Notes: generated by a model not told the origin, from the sequence alone. DNA of 64,000 nt from Steinernema hermaphroditum (GCA_030435675.1 CM059623.1:4304012-4368011); one strand, 5' to 3'. Numbered from the stretch's first letter, positions 41,581 through 51,980 are shown. Numbers and translations are program-made.

Positions 41581-44500
41581 TCAATTCGAGACAGCAGGGC
41601 CCTTGCTCATACCAAAAGCTCTGCATCTGACCCTCCTGCTCCAAAGTACCATATCATTTTTATGATTGGATCTTGTAGAACTGCACGAGCCTGATCGAAC
41701 GCGCCTATTCCCGTTGGGATTACTGTGGAATATCTTAGTTTCCTGCAAAACTTTCAATTCGAGACAGATAGGGCCCTTGTTCATACAAAGAGTTCTGCAT
41801 CTGACCCTCCTGCTCCAAAGTACCATATCATTTTTATGATTGGATCTTGTAGAACTGCACGAGCCTGATCGAACGCGCCTACTCTCGTTGGATTTCCTGT
41901 GGACTATCTTAGTTTCCTGCAAAACTTTCAATTCGAGACAGCAGGGCCCTTGCTCATACAAAGAGTTCTGCATCTGACCCCTCCTGCTCCAAAGTACCAT
42001 ATCATTTTTATGATTGGATCTTGTAGAACTGCACGAGCCTGATCGAACGCGCCTATTCCCGTTGGATTTCCTGTGGACTATCTTAGTTTCCTGCAAAACT
42101 TTCAATTCGAGACAGCAGGGCCCTTGCTCATACCAAAAGCTCTGCATCTGACCCTCCTGCTCCAAAGTACCATATCATTTTTATGATTGGATCTTGTAGA
42201 ACTGCACGAGCCTGATCGAACGCGCCTATTCCCGTTGGGATTACTGTGGAATATCTTAGTTTCCTGCAAAACTTTCAATTCGAGACAGCAGGGCCCTTGC
42301 TCATACCAAAAGCTCTGCATCTGACCCTCCTGCTCCAAAGTACCATATCATTTTTATGATTGGATCTTGTAGAACTGCACGAGCCTGATCGAACGCGCCT
42401 ATTCCCGTTGGGATTACTGTGGACTATCTTAGTTTCCTGCAAAACTTTCAATTCGAGACAGCAGGGCCCTTGCTCATACCAAAAGCTCTGCATCTGACCC
42501 TCCTGCTCCAAAGTACCATATCATTTTTATGATTGGATCTTGTAGAACTGCACGAGCCTGATCGAACGCGCCTATTCCCGTTGGGATTACTGTGGACTAT
42601 CTTAGTTTCCTGCAAAACTTTCAATTCGAGACAGCAGGGCCCTTGCTCATACCAAAAGCTCTGCATCTGACCCTCCTGCTCCAAAGTACCATATCATTTT
42701 TATGATTGGATCTTGTAGAACTGCACGAGCCTGATCGAACGCGCCTATTCCCGTTGGGATTACTGTGGAATATCTTAGTTTCCTGCAAAACTTTCAATTC
42801 GAGACAGATAGGGCCTTGTTCATACAAAGAGTTCTGCATCTGACCCTCCTGCTCCAAAGTACCATATCATTTTTATGATTGGATCTTGTAGAACTGCACG
42901 AGCCTGATCGAACGCGCCTACTCTTGTTGGATTTCCTGTGGACTATCTTAGTTTCCTGCAAAACTTTCAATTCGAGACAGATAGGGCCCTTGTTCATACA
43001 AAGAGTTCTGCATCTGACCCTCCTGCTCCAAAGTACCATATCATTTTTATGATTGGATCTTGTAGAACTGCACGAGCCTGATCGAACGCGCCTACTCTCG
43101 TTGGATTTCCTGTGGAATATCTTAGTTTCCTGCAAAACTTTCAATTCGAGACAGATAGGGCCCTTGTTCATACAAAGAGTTCTGCATCTGACCCTCCTGC
43201 TCCAAAGTACCATATCATTTTTATGATTGGATCTTGTAGAACTGCACGAGCCTGATCGAACGCGCCTATTCCCGTTGGATATTCCTGTGGACTATCTTAG
43301 TTTCCTGCAAAACTTTCAATTCGAGACAGCAGGGCCCTTGCTCATACAAAGAGTTATGCATCTGACCCCTCCGCTCCAAAGTACCATATCATTTTTATGA
43401 TTGGATCTTGTAGAACTGCACGAGCCTGATCGAACGCGCCTATTCCCGTTGGGATTACTGTGGACTATCTTAGTTTCCTGCAAAACTTTCAATTCGAGAC
43501 AGCAGGGCCCTTGCTCATACCAAAAGCTCTGCATCTGACCCTCCTGCTCCAAAGTACCATAGCATTTTTATGATTGGATCTTGTAGAACTGCACGAGCCT
43601 GATCGAACGCGCCTATTCCCGTTGGATTTCCTGTGGACTATCTTAGTTTCCTGCAAAACTTTCAATTCGAGACAGATAGGGCCTTGTTCATACAAAGAGT
43701 TCTGCATCTGACCCTCCTGCTCCAAAGTACCATATCATTTTTATGATTGGATCTTGTAGAACTGCACGAGCCTGATCGAACGCGCCTATTCCCGTTGGGA
43801 TTACTGTGGAATATCTTAGTTTCCTGCAAAACTTTCAATTCGAGACAGATAGGGCCCTTGTTCATACAAAGAGTTCTGCATCTGACCCTCCTGCTCCAAA
43901 GTACCATATCATTTTTATGATTGGATCTTGTAGAACTGCACGAGCCTGATCGAACGCGCCTATTCCCGTTGGTATTCCTGTGGACTATCTTAGTTTCCTG
44001 CAAAACTTTCAATTCGAGACAGCAGGGCCCTTGCTCATACAAAGAGTTATGCATCTGACCCCTCCTGCTCCAAAGTACCATATCATTTTTATGATTGGAT
44101 CTTGTAGAACTGCACGAGCCTGATCGAACGCGCCTACTCTCGTTGGATTTCCTGTGGACTATCTTAGTTTCCTGCAAAACTTTCAATTCGAGACAGCAGG
44201 GCCCTTGCTCATACCAAAAGCTCTGCATCTGACCCTCCTGCTCCAAAGTACCATAGCATTTTTATGATTGGATCTTGTAGAACTGCACGAGCCTGATCGA
44301 ACGCGCCTACTCTCGTTGGATTTCCTGTGGACTATCTTAGTTTCCTGCAAAACTTTCAATTCGAGACAGCAGGGCCCTTGCTCATACCAAAAGCTCTGCA
44401 TCTGACCCTCCTGCTCCAAAGTACCATAGCATTTTTATGATTGGATCTTGTAGAACTGCACGAGCCTGATCGAACGCGCCTACTCTCGTTGGATTTCCTG

Positions 44501-46473
44501 TGGACTATCTTAGTTTCCTGCAAAACTTTCAATTCGAGACAGCAGGGCCCTTGCTCATACCAAAAGCTCTGCATCTGACCCTCCTGCTCCAAAGTACCAT
44601 AGCATTTTTATGATTGGATCTTGTAGAACTGCACGAGCCTGATCGAACGCGCCTATTCCCGTTGGATTTCCTGTGGACTATCTTAGTTTCCTGCAAAACT
44701 TTCAATTCGAGACAGATAGGGCCTTGTTCATACAAAGAGTTCTGCATCTGACCCTCCTGCTCCAAAGTACCATATCATTTTTATGATTGGATCTTGTAGA
44801 ACTGCACGAGCCTGATCGAACGCGCCTATTCCCGTTGGGATTACTGTGGACTATCTTAGTTTCCTGCAAAACTTTCAATTCGAGACAGCAGGGCCCTTGC
44901 TCATACCAAAAGCTCTGCATCTGACCCTCCTCCTCCAAAGTACCATATCATTTTTATGATTGGATCTTGTAGAACTGCACGAGCCTGATCGAACGCGCCT
45001 ACTCTCGTTGGATTTCCTGTGGACTATCTTAGTTTCCTGCAAAACTTTCAATTCGAGACAGATAGGGCCCTTGTTCATACAAAGAGTTCTGCATCTGACC
45101 CTCCTGCTCCAAAGTACCATATCATTTTTATGATTGGATCTTGTAGAACTGCACGAGCCTGATCGAACGCGCCTACTCTCGTTGGATTTCCTGTGGACTA
45201 TCTTAGTTTCCTGCAAAACTTTCAATTCGAGACAGATAGGGCCTTGTTCATACAAAGAGTTCTGCATCTGACCCTCCTGCTCCAAAGTACCATATCATTT
45301 TTATGATTGGATCTTGTAGAACTGCACGAGCCTGATCGAACGCGCCTACTCTCGTTGGATTTCCTGTGGACTATCTTAGTTTCCTGCAAAACTTTCAATT
45401 CGAGACAGATAGGGCCTTGTTCATACAAAGAGTTCTGCATCTGACCCTCCTGCTCCAAAGTACCATATCATTTTTATGATTGGATCTTGTAGAACTGCAC
45501 GAGCCTGATCGAACGCGCCTACTCTCGTTGGATTTCCTGTGGACTATCTTAGTTTCCTGCAAAACTTTCAATTCGAGACAGATAGGGCCTTGTTCATACA
45601 AAGAGTTCTGCATCTGACCCTCCTGCTCCAAAGTACCATATCATTTTTATGATTGGATCTTGTAGAACTGCACGAGCCTGATCGAACGCGCCTATTCCCG
45701 TTGGGATTACTGTGGACTATCTTAGTTTCCTGCAAAACTTTCAATTCGAGACAGCAGGGCCCTTGCTCATACCAAAAGCTCTGCATCTGACCCTCCTGCT
45801 CCAAAGTACCATATCATTTTTATGATTGGATCTTGTAGAACTGCACGAGCCTGATCGAACGCGCCTGCTCTCGTTGGATTTACTGTGGACTATCTTAGTT
45901 TCCTGTAAAACTTTCAATTCGAGACAGTTGAGGCCTTGCTCATACAAAGAGCTCTGCATCTGACCCTCCTGCTCCAAAGTACCATATCATTTTTATGATT
46001 GGATCTTGTAGAACTGCACGAGCCTGATCGAACGCGCCTGCTCTCGTTGGATTTACTGTGGACTATCTTAGTTTCCTGCAAAACTTTCAATTCGAGACAG
46101 TTGAGGGCTTGCTCATACCAAAAGCTCTGCATCTGACCCTCCTGCTCCAAAGTACCATAGCATTTCTATGATTGAATCTTGTAGAACTGCACGAGCCTGA
46201 TCGAACGCGCCTGCTCTCGTTGGATTTGCTGTGGACTATCTTAGTTTCCTGCAAAACTTTCAATTCGAGACAGTTGAGGGCTTGCTCATACAAAGAGCTC
46301 TGCATCTGACCCTCCTGCTCCAAAGTACCATAGCATTTTGATGATTCCATCCTGCAGAACTGCACGAGCCTGTTCGAACGCGCCTGCTCTCGTTGGAGTT
46401 GAATTGGACTATCTTACGCTCGGCGACGACCACTGAAACTGACGTCGAAGCGGATCGGCCATCGTCGTCCGGG

Positions 46474-47781
46474 ATGTCAGCGAAGGGCGACAAAGAATCT
46501 CCACATCGTGCGAAACGCCGGAGATTTTTCGGCTTCAAACGCTCCTCTACCGGCGACGCCCCGGAGCCGGCCGAGCCGAGCTGCGATACTCGGCGCAATC
46601 CGATTGGAGTCCGTATTGCGGACTTTCTAAACAACCTCACACCCGGCATAGGCGTTGTGTACGAAAGGTGGGTGCGCCGTTCTCTTTATGGCAAATAGTG
46701 CGGCAGGATCGCTGATGGCTGTACCCCTTCGGTTTGCTTGCGCACACATTTTGTTCCAGACTGTCAGCAAGAGTGGGCAGTGAACAGAACCAGTTCGCTG
46801 GGGAACATTTACTCGCCTGCATCTAATACATGTTCGATCTGCAGCTCAATCTGCTTTGCTCTAGTTGGGGAAACTTCTGCCCCTCTCTGGTCGTGAATGA
46901 TTGCCCTTTCCCTGTTTTTTACATTTGCCTTGACAGCGAAAGGTGCGCGCTACAGTTTTCGTTACCCTCTGGGACGATTCGAGGCTGTTAGATTGATCGG
47001 TACCGTCGGCGGATGTGCGGGCGGGTCGAAAAGCAAGGAATCGGACGATGGTGCGTTATCGGAAACTGAGGGAAATGTAAACAAATCGCTTTAACTTGTG
47101 ATGTGATGTGTACGGGAGTATTGAGCTACAGCTACTTGTACATTGATCCAACTGCACGATAAAATGCTTAATGAAAGTGAAAAGAACTTCTTGCTGTTAG
47201 CGCTGACTTTCTATTGGTCACGAGATGCCGGCAAAGGTGAAAACAGTTTCCTTCGTCCTGATAAAGAGCTGACGTTCGCGATTGCTGTGTTCGCAAGCTG
47301 GCGTTCTTACAAAAATTTCTTCTCGCTTCCCGTACACTTTCTGATTTAATTGGTCGCTCCACTTTTGTTTTTCCTTCCTTCTCATTGAAAACAGGCGAGT
47401 GTTTTCGTCGTATGTACTTACTTGTTTCAGGAATCGGAGCGGAAGTGCGCATGTTGAACTGAAGTCCAACGAAGAATCGTCGCGTCACATGCGCTCAAGG
47501 TACGAAGATGGAGTTTCCCCCACTCATGCTCTCACGGAACATATCAATCAGAAGCTGCAGGAAGCTGCTCAGAATTCAGTTTCGTCCCTTAGGTGAGTAT
47601 CTGCTCAACTGCTGGTCATGTCATGTCTGTGTTTCCAGGTGCTGTGAACGAAGATTCGGTGAGCGCAGAGCAGACTGAAAATGATAAACTTCTTGACAAA
47701 TGGATTAATGCAAAACGGGTTCCATCTCTTTCCAAAGCCGATACTCTTTCAAGTAGGATGCAACAACTCTCTCTCCACTAA
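46474..47781 (+). CDS. Candidate spliced gene next to the satellite, product unknown
   Basis: I do not recognise this protein. Exon-like open pieces follow each other on the + strand: 46474-46667 (ATG at 46474, basic stretch AKRRRFFGFKR near residue 14), a 20-nt piece 46760-46779, 46937-47076, 47431-47592 and 47639-47781. Each is bounded by plausible GT and AG signals; the last intron is 46 nt. The first three join in frame (phases 2 and 1). The joins into 47431 and 47639 do not keep the open frame, so exons may be missing or bases lost. The open frame of the first piece extends left to 46393, into the last satellite monomer. The end at 47781 lies about 100 bp from the end of the broken gene on the other strand. 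It could be a pseudogene. Confidence 0.35.
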
Positions 47782-47882
47782 TTGGATTTTTAGAATCGTC
47801 GGTGGTGTCCATCGCTGATATAGACAATACAAGGCTATTTAAATAGTTTGACATAGACAGTCTGTATAAAAGGTCGTGGAAG

Positions 47883-48512
47883 ATGGGAGAAATCCATCGC
47901 ATCTGCGACACGACGCACGCGAACTCCTCGGGACCGCACATTGGACAGTTCTGCGTTCTGTCTTCCTCTGAAACGGGAACATCTAGAGTACTGCAAGTGA
48001 TTCCCCACCGAGCAAGCAGTCGTAGTGTCCGTTGCAGTGCTTCTCCAGAGGAACGCAGGCCTCCGAGAAGGGGCAGGAGAACTCGGTCTTCTGGCACACG
48101 ATCCCTGAAAAGGGACCTTTAGGACGGCGTCCGAGAGGGTCTTGGGTACCAGCGCTCTTCAAGTTGCAGCCCTTGACGTTGAAATCGTAGTTGCAGTTCT
48201 GAGTGCCTTCGGTATCGTAGACGAGTCCCGTGCGGCAGAGCTTCCGGAAGGTGAGGAAGCCCTCGGACTGTCAGCGGCATTGGAAGAACTCGGGGTTGCA
48301 GGGGTAGCCGAGGAACTGCCCCAGTGCAGCCCTGACAAGACCCGACTCCCGGAGGAGAGCCGAGTCGTTACAGAAATTGAGGGGGTGCGGTCCGACCTGA
48401 CTGGTGTCCTAAAGATGACTTCGGATGGCTTTTCGTGAACGACTACCTGGAGATCGATCGCCTTAGGAGTACCGTAATCCACAAAAACGAGCAGCAAGAG
48501 GAGCGAGCGCAT
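47883..48512 (-). pseudogene. lgx-1-like: Broken chitin-binding (ChtBD2) and LDLa protein, lgx-1/chitin-deacetylase type
   Basis: On the - strand exon 1 (48512-48447) encodes a signal peptide starting MRSLLLLLVFVDYG. A 38-nt intron follows. Exon 2 (48408-48009) encodes a type-2 chitin-binding domain with cysteines in PCNPEFFQC, LCRTGLVYD, QNCNYDFNVKGC, then an LDL-receptor class A repeat with CPFSEACVPLEKHC and HYDC. A 42-nt intron with GTTTCAG leads to exon 3 (from 47967), which finishes the LDLa repeat and starts CPMCGPEEFAC. The order signal peptide, ChtBD2, LDLa is that of chitin deacetylase-like secreted proteins of nematodes and insects; the family's deacetylase domain is absent here. 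An in-frame TGA at 48271-48273 cuts the chitin-binding domain right after QCR. In exon 3 a one-base shift separates FACVV from RRCDGF. Both suggest a decayed or truncated copy. Confidence 0.7.
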
Positions 48513-49054
48513 TGAGGCAGTGTCGGGGTCGGAGTGTCGGGCGATGCCGAAGGGCCGTCGATGTGACACCACGACGACAGGTCGAGAAAGGCGACGTCGT
48601 GCGCCTTTGTTTGTCCGGGGAAGACCTGAGCGGAGCCAGAGGCGCAGGCTCCGGCAGTCCGAGGCGCGCGGGGACCGCCCCTTCGACCCGGCATCTGTCT
48701 TTTGGAATCGGCGCTGAGTGGAAAGTCCATTTCGACTCTGTTTACCCTTCGGTACGGTGTAGAGATCAGGCCTAAGAGGCGTTTCTGACGACACAAACTG
48801 AACGGTGGGAGGCAGTCCCGATGTCGTTGAACGTCGCCGACGATTTGCCTGGAGGAATCGGACGCTTCAGAAGAGCGATGCCTCCGAATGTGGGCAGACC
48901 CTATTTATTCTCTCTCCCTCGACCTGGAGGAACTCCCCCTCGTGTTTAGAGCGCTACTTGCCTGAGCGGAGTGCAGAGGTGTACGATAACTTTTCGAAAG
49001 ACTCCGGAGTGCTCTCAGCTTTCCGCTCTTCCGAGGCTTCAGAGGTTTCTTTTC
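48513..49054. promoter_or_regulatory. Intergenic region between divergent genes
   Basis: This 540-bp stretch separates the start of the broken chitin-binding gene (- strand) from the RBMX2-type gene (+ strand). It is rather GC-rich. Overlapping open frames on both strands have no recognisable domain and are probably by chance. The part nearest 49054 would be the outron of the RBMX2 gene if it is trans-spliced. No TATA box stands out. Confidence 0.4.
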
Positions 49055-49056
49055 AG
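49046..49056 (+). promoter_or_regulatory. Probable spliced-leader trans-splice acceptor
   Basis: The sequence TTTCTTTTCAG ends 7 nt before the ATG of the RBMX2-type gene. The gene is a single exon and no upstream donor exon is evident, so this acceptor is best read as a trans-splice site. It also supports the ATG at 49064 as the true start over the earlier open frame. Confidence 0.65.
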
Positions 49057-49063
49057 AACCGCG

Positions 49064-49945
49064 ATGAATCCGATCACGAACATTCGCAACTTAAACAAGA
49101 TGAACGAGCGCGAGATGGCGCTCGGCATCAACACGAAGAGCTCGTGGCACCAGAAGTACTGCGACTCGGCGTGGATCTACATTGGAGGCCTTGACTACGG
49201 CCTCAACGAGGGCGACATTATCTCCGTGTTCTCACAGTACGGCGAAGTCGTCAACATCAATCTGATCCGGGACAAGAAGACCGGCAAGTCGCGAGGATTC
49301 GCGTTCCTTTGCTACGAAGACCAGAGCTCGACGGTGCTGGCCGTAGTTAACCTCAACGGCATCTCACTTGTCCGTAGATTGCTCAGAGTGGACCACGTGG
49401 AAGAGTACAAGGTGCCGAAGTACCGTGAGGATGTGAACGAAGAAACGCTGAAGCTGTCGACGGAGGGCTGCGCCCCGAAGCCAATCGACGTCAAGCCGAC
49501 GCGCCAGAAATCGGAGAAAAAGGAGTCGACATCGCAGAAGGCGAAGAAGGACCGGAAGAAGGAGAAGAAGTTAGCGAAGCAAATGAAGAAGGAGAAGAAG
49601 AAGCGCATGATCCGTGGCGAGGAAATGGAAGACCGCTCCGGAATGGAGAAGGACACCTGGAAGGAGCAGAAGGGAATGTTCATTAACCGCAGATACGAGG
49701 TGCGTGATAAGGAGCTTGACCACAGTAGGACTCTCGCGTTTCAGGGCGAAGAGTTCGACTACTCGGAGAAGTTCGGAAAGAGGAAGACGCCCGAGCCGCA
49801 GGAACAGAAGTTCAACGTCCGTCCCGATTTTGACAAGGCCGATTGGCGCGATATCGAACTCTTCAAGATCGTCAGGGAGCACAGTCAGAAGAAGAACGTC
49901 GAGTGGAAGGAGGAAGAACACTACGTGCCGAAGCGCTTCGGCTGA
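49064..49945 (+). CDS. RBMX2: RNA-binding motif protein X-linked 2 homologue (spliceosomal RRM protein)
   Basis: A single uninterrupted exon encodes 293 aa. An RNA recognition motif spans about residues 36-114, with RNP2 WIYIGG (37-42) and RNP1 KSRGFAFL (75-82). The N-terminal NERE, SWHQKYCDSAWIYIGGL and the sequence after the RRM, RRLLRVDHVEEYKVPK, are the hallmarks of the RBMX2/Ist3 (Snu17) family. Those proteins are part of the RES complex of the activated spliceosome in the nucleus. A lysine-rich stretch follows at about 155-190. The extended C-terminal half is typical of animal members, while yeast Ist3 is shorter. The ATG is chosen because a TTTTCAG acceptor lies just before it. The gene is intact and its codons are GC-rich (many AAG, GAG, CTC). 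The neighbour on the left is transcribed divergently. Confidence 0.95.
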   Translation: MNPITNIRNLNKMNEREMALGINTKSSWHQKYCDSAWIYIGGLDYGLNEGDIISVFSQYGEVVNINLIRDKKTGKSRGFAFLCYEDQSSTVLAVVNLNGISLVRRLLRVDHVEEYKVPKYREDVNEETLKLSTEGCAPKPIDVKPTRQKSEKKESTSQKAKKDRKKEKKLAKQMKKEKKKRMIRGEEMEDRSGMEKDTWKEQKGMFINRRYEVRDKELDHSRTLAFQGEEFDYSEKFGKRKTPEPQEQKFNVRPDFDKADWRDIELFKIVREHSQKKNVEWKEEEHYVPKRFG

Positions 49946-50061
49946 TTCCGGTAGTTTTGATCTCGTTGTACATATCTGTTATCGTTTCCGCGAGATGGGT
50001 ATCAAGATGAAGTTGTGGGCAGTTCCGTCACTTTGCAGTCGTATTCCCTCTTTTTCATAAC

Positions 50062-50352
50062 CGAACTTCAGCGTCCTCGTGAGTGCAAGCGCCGCACAGC
50101 ATGCATAACGTTACACTCAGGACACCGCGCGCTTTGCATTCCTTTCGCCATCTCTTTCTAAAGGAAGGTACATATAAACGCACATCTCTTTGGCACCATT
50201 ACCGTGAAGTATCCAACACAGTCAGGAGTTGAGCAGAGCAGATGGAGGTTTCCGAGACCATTCAGGTAGCGCCGATAGCTGGATCGTGACAACTTCTTCA
50301 TCTCGTCGTGAGCACTATAGTCGAAGCAGTGTTCCTTTCCACACACAAGCCA
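50062..50352 (-). pseudogene. IBR-type zinc-binding fragment of an RBR E3 ligase
   Basis: On the - strand an exon at 50352-50203 opens after GTGTTTTAG and encodes VCGKEHCFDYSAHDEM, then YRRYLNGLGNLHLLCSTPDC. A 45-nt intron (GTAATG to CCTTTAG) joins it in frame to an exon from 50157, which reads SARCPECNVMH. After this the frame must shift by one base to continue as LCGACTHEDAEV before a stop. The spacing of LCxxPDC, CPEC and CGACTHE fits the in-between-RING domain of RING-between-RING ubiquitin ligases. RING1 and RING2 are not seen nearby. I infer a partial, frame-shifted gene copy. A genuine small gene with an unseen extra intron is possible but less likely. Confidence 0.45.
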
Positions 50353-50694
50353 CTAAAACACACGGAATGACAAGACGTACGCATGAAACAAAATAACTTT
50401 CTCGATGTCTTTCCAAACAACGATCTTTTGCCAATTGAGCTCAATGCTCAAGCGCAGGCTCAATCAACTCGCAATTAACCGAGGAACATCGATTTGCTTG
50501 TAGAATTTTGAGATTCGTGTGATATCTCCGTCAAAAATGTTCAAACATGCAGACGATTTGCATTTCCCATTGTAAAATGGAGGACTACACGCGACGCTGG
50601 CGTGGCGCGCGTAAAAAACATGGTGTAGTGGTCCCAAACCGAAAAAAATGTCACCAATGTTTTAATGGGACTACACAGATATGATACACAGTCG
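50353..50694. other. Unassigned AT-rich spacer
   Basis: No domain, RNA gene or repeat is recognised here. The sequence is AT-rich with A/T runs, for example near 50640. The TTAG acceptor at its left edge belongs to the IBR fragment. Confidence 0.5.
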
Positions 50695-50878
50695 TCACAA
50701 CAACAAATATTGTACAAAGCGCCGTCGTCTATCGACGTCTACGGCGGTCTTCGGATCTGTCCCGTCTTCTGCGCGAATCCCGATCAGCTCTGCATCTGAC
50801 CCTTCCGCTCCAAAGTACGATAGCATTTTTATGATTCCATCTTGTAGAACTGCACGAGCCTGATCGAACGCGCCTACT
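50695..50878 (-). CDS. Possible terminal exon containing a single-copy satellite homologue
   Basis: On the - strand a pyrimidine-rich acceptor ending GCATTCCAG (50879-50887) precedes an open exon of 61 codons ending in TGA at 50695. It starts VGAFDQARAVLQDGIIKML, continues YFGAEGSDAEL, and then runs IGIRAEDGTDPKTAVDVDR before a basic end. The first 95 bp (50786-50880) match the 173-bp satellite monomer at roughly nine bases in ten. The rest has no counterpart in the satellite. In the satellite the same frame reads VGAFDQARAVLQDPIIKML but closes soon after SDAELLV. I do not recognise the protein, and no upstream exon was identified. It may instead be a lone, diverged monomer that happens to be open. 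Confidence 0.4.
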
Positions 50879-50880
50879 CT
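50786..50880 (-). repeat. Solo 95-bp satellite-related segment
   Basis: This segment aligns without gaps to the part of the right-array monomer from AGCTCTGCATCTGACC to CGCGCCTACTCT. It carries GATTCCATC where most monomers have GATTGGATC. The terminal monomer of the array (near 46345) also has GATTCCATC, so this copy resembles the edge form. About 78 bp of the monomer are absent. It is 4.4 kb from the array edge and has the same orientation as the right array. Confidence 0.85.
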
Positions 50881-51188
50881 GGAATGCTTAAAAAATAACA
50901 TAATGACAGCAAGCTTCTAAGTACTTGTATTATTCGAAATGATAGGGTTTCGTCGCGATGTCGGTTTGTACGGTAGTCTGCCGCAGAGCTGGTGCTAGAC
51001 ATGTCTCTGCATGCTTACATCCTTTGGGTCGTATTTTGAAGTTTTGGGGGCCGCGTTTGCCGCCCTAAAGGCATCAGCATAAGGGTTCAAAGACAGCCCT
51101 TCTGCTGTCACGCACCAGAGTCCATTACGATGACCGTGCACAGATGAAGATGAAGAAGGTTACCTTGTGAAGAACCTGCTGCTTCCTA
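50881..51188. other. Unassigned spacer upstream of the MULE fragment
   Basis: No gene or repeat is recognised. A weak open frame in phase with the transposase reaches back to about 51123 but contains a TGA at 51168. No terminal inverted repeat for the MULE copy was identified by eye. Confidence 0.4.
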
Positions 51189-51980
51189 CCCAACAAAACG
51201 GAGAGCTCCTACAGACGCGTGCTGCAATTGATTCTGGATTTCGACCAGGAGCAGAGCTGCCGCCCCAAGTCCGTAACAATAGACTTCGAGAGGGCGGAAG
51301 TCAACGCCATCCGCACAATCTTCCCGAACACGCACATTCATGGGTGCTACTTCCATTTCTCTCAGTTTGTGTAGAGGAACATCCAAGCCCACGGCATGGG
51401 CACCCGCTACGCCAGCGACGTCGCCTACAATGTCCATCTTCGGAAGTTCAGCGCGCTGGCGTTCTGTGAAGAGCACGACGTACCAGTTCGTTACGCACAG
51501 TTGGCATCCCAGCTTCTCGACAAGTTTGGCACTTTCACCGCCCATGAGGATTTTCTTGAGTACTTTGAGAATACATGGGTGGGTTGGACGAGAAGGAATC
51601 CACGATTCGAAGTCTCCATGTGGAACTGCAAAGCCGTTACGGAATTAGAATTGCCGCGGACGAATAACTCAGTCGAAAGTTGGCACAATGCGTTTCAAGG
51701 TAAACTCATAAACCTATCTTTCTATTGCAACATGTTATTCATCTCAGGGGTTATGGGTATGCAGCACCCGGACGTTTATAAGCTTCTGGATAGGCTTCTC
51801 GATGAGCAGGTCCGTGTTAAAGCGATCTGCGCGAAGCTGGCAGCAGGAGAGGTTCCGCCCCTTTATTCACGTAAGGAGTATGCTGCCAAGAACCGTCAAC
51901 TCATCTCAATCATCGTAATGTATGACGTTATGAATGCGGACGAGTACTTAGAAGCTTGCTGTCATTATGTTATTTTTTAA
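51189..51980 (+). pseudogene. MULE-type transposase fragment
   Basis: The reading frame starts inside the protein with LPNKTESSYRRVL, followed by KSVTIDFERAEVNAI and HIHGCYFHFSQFV. An in-frame TAG (51372-51374) follows, then RNIQAHGMGTRYASD and, further on, FLEYFENTWVGW and ELPRTNNSVESWHNAF. These blocks, in this order, are typical of Mutator-like (MULE) transposases: the DFE region holds a catalytic acidic residue and RTNNxxExWHNAF is a family signature. A 48-nt intron (51700-51747, GTAAAC to ATCTCAG) is predicted; because it is divisible by three the frame stays open through it. The frame ends at TAA 51980. The N-terminal DNA-binding part is missing, so this is a truncated, inactive copy. 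Confidence 0.75.

Larger units (their letters stand above)
33222..46416 (-). repeat. 173-bp satellite array, right block in inverted orientation (about 76 monomers)
   Basis: The same 173-bp monomer continues after the gap as its reverse complement. Copies here are more diverged from one another than in the left block. Two main forms alternate: one with GACAGCAGGGCCCTTGCTCATACC and one with GACAGATAGGGCCTTGTTCATACA (each named here by its start only). Small indels are common, such as ACCCCTCC for ACCCTCC. The last three or four monomers (from about 45740) drift further and end in a partial unit. Satellite similarity stops near 46416, after TTGGACTATCTTA. Confidence 0.97.

Noticed and set aside
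141..46365. Hundreds of 69-194-codon open frames in the satellite, on both strands
   Set aside because: They repeat with the monomer, overlap their neighbours, use GTG/TTG or internal ATG, and change length with every monomer indel. They are by-products of a 173-bp period.
1..46416. Possible CRISPR array
   Set aside because: The whole 173-bp unit is repeated with no unique spacers, and the flanks are eukaryotic.
48159..48794. 211-codon - strand frame over the chitin-binding gene
   Set aside because: Its only credible part is the signal-peptide exon. The rest is a shadow of exon 2, whose cysteine pattern is in another frame.
48971..49063. Upstream extension of the RBMX2 frame to an earlier ATG
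   Set aside because: It adds 31 residues without family similarity, and a splice acceptor lies between it and the conserved start.
49312..50060. Overlapping frames on both strands within and after the RBMX2 gene
   Set aside because: They have biased composition from the Lys/Glu-rich coding strand and no domain.
51396..51980. A 194-aa gene starting at the ATG after the TAG
   Set aside because: The transposase similarity continues upstream of the stop, so the ATG is internal and the copy is truncated.
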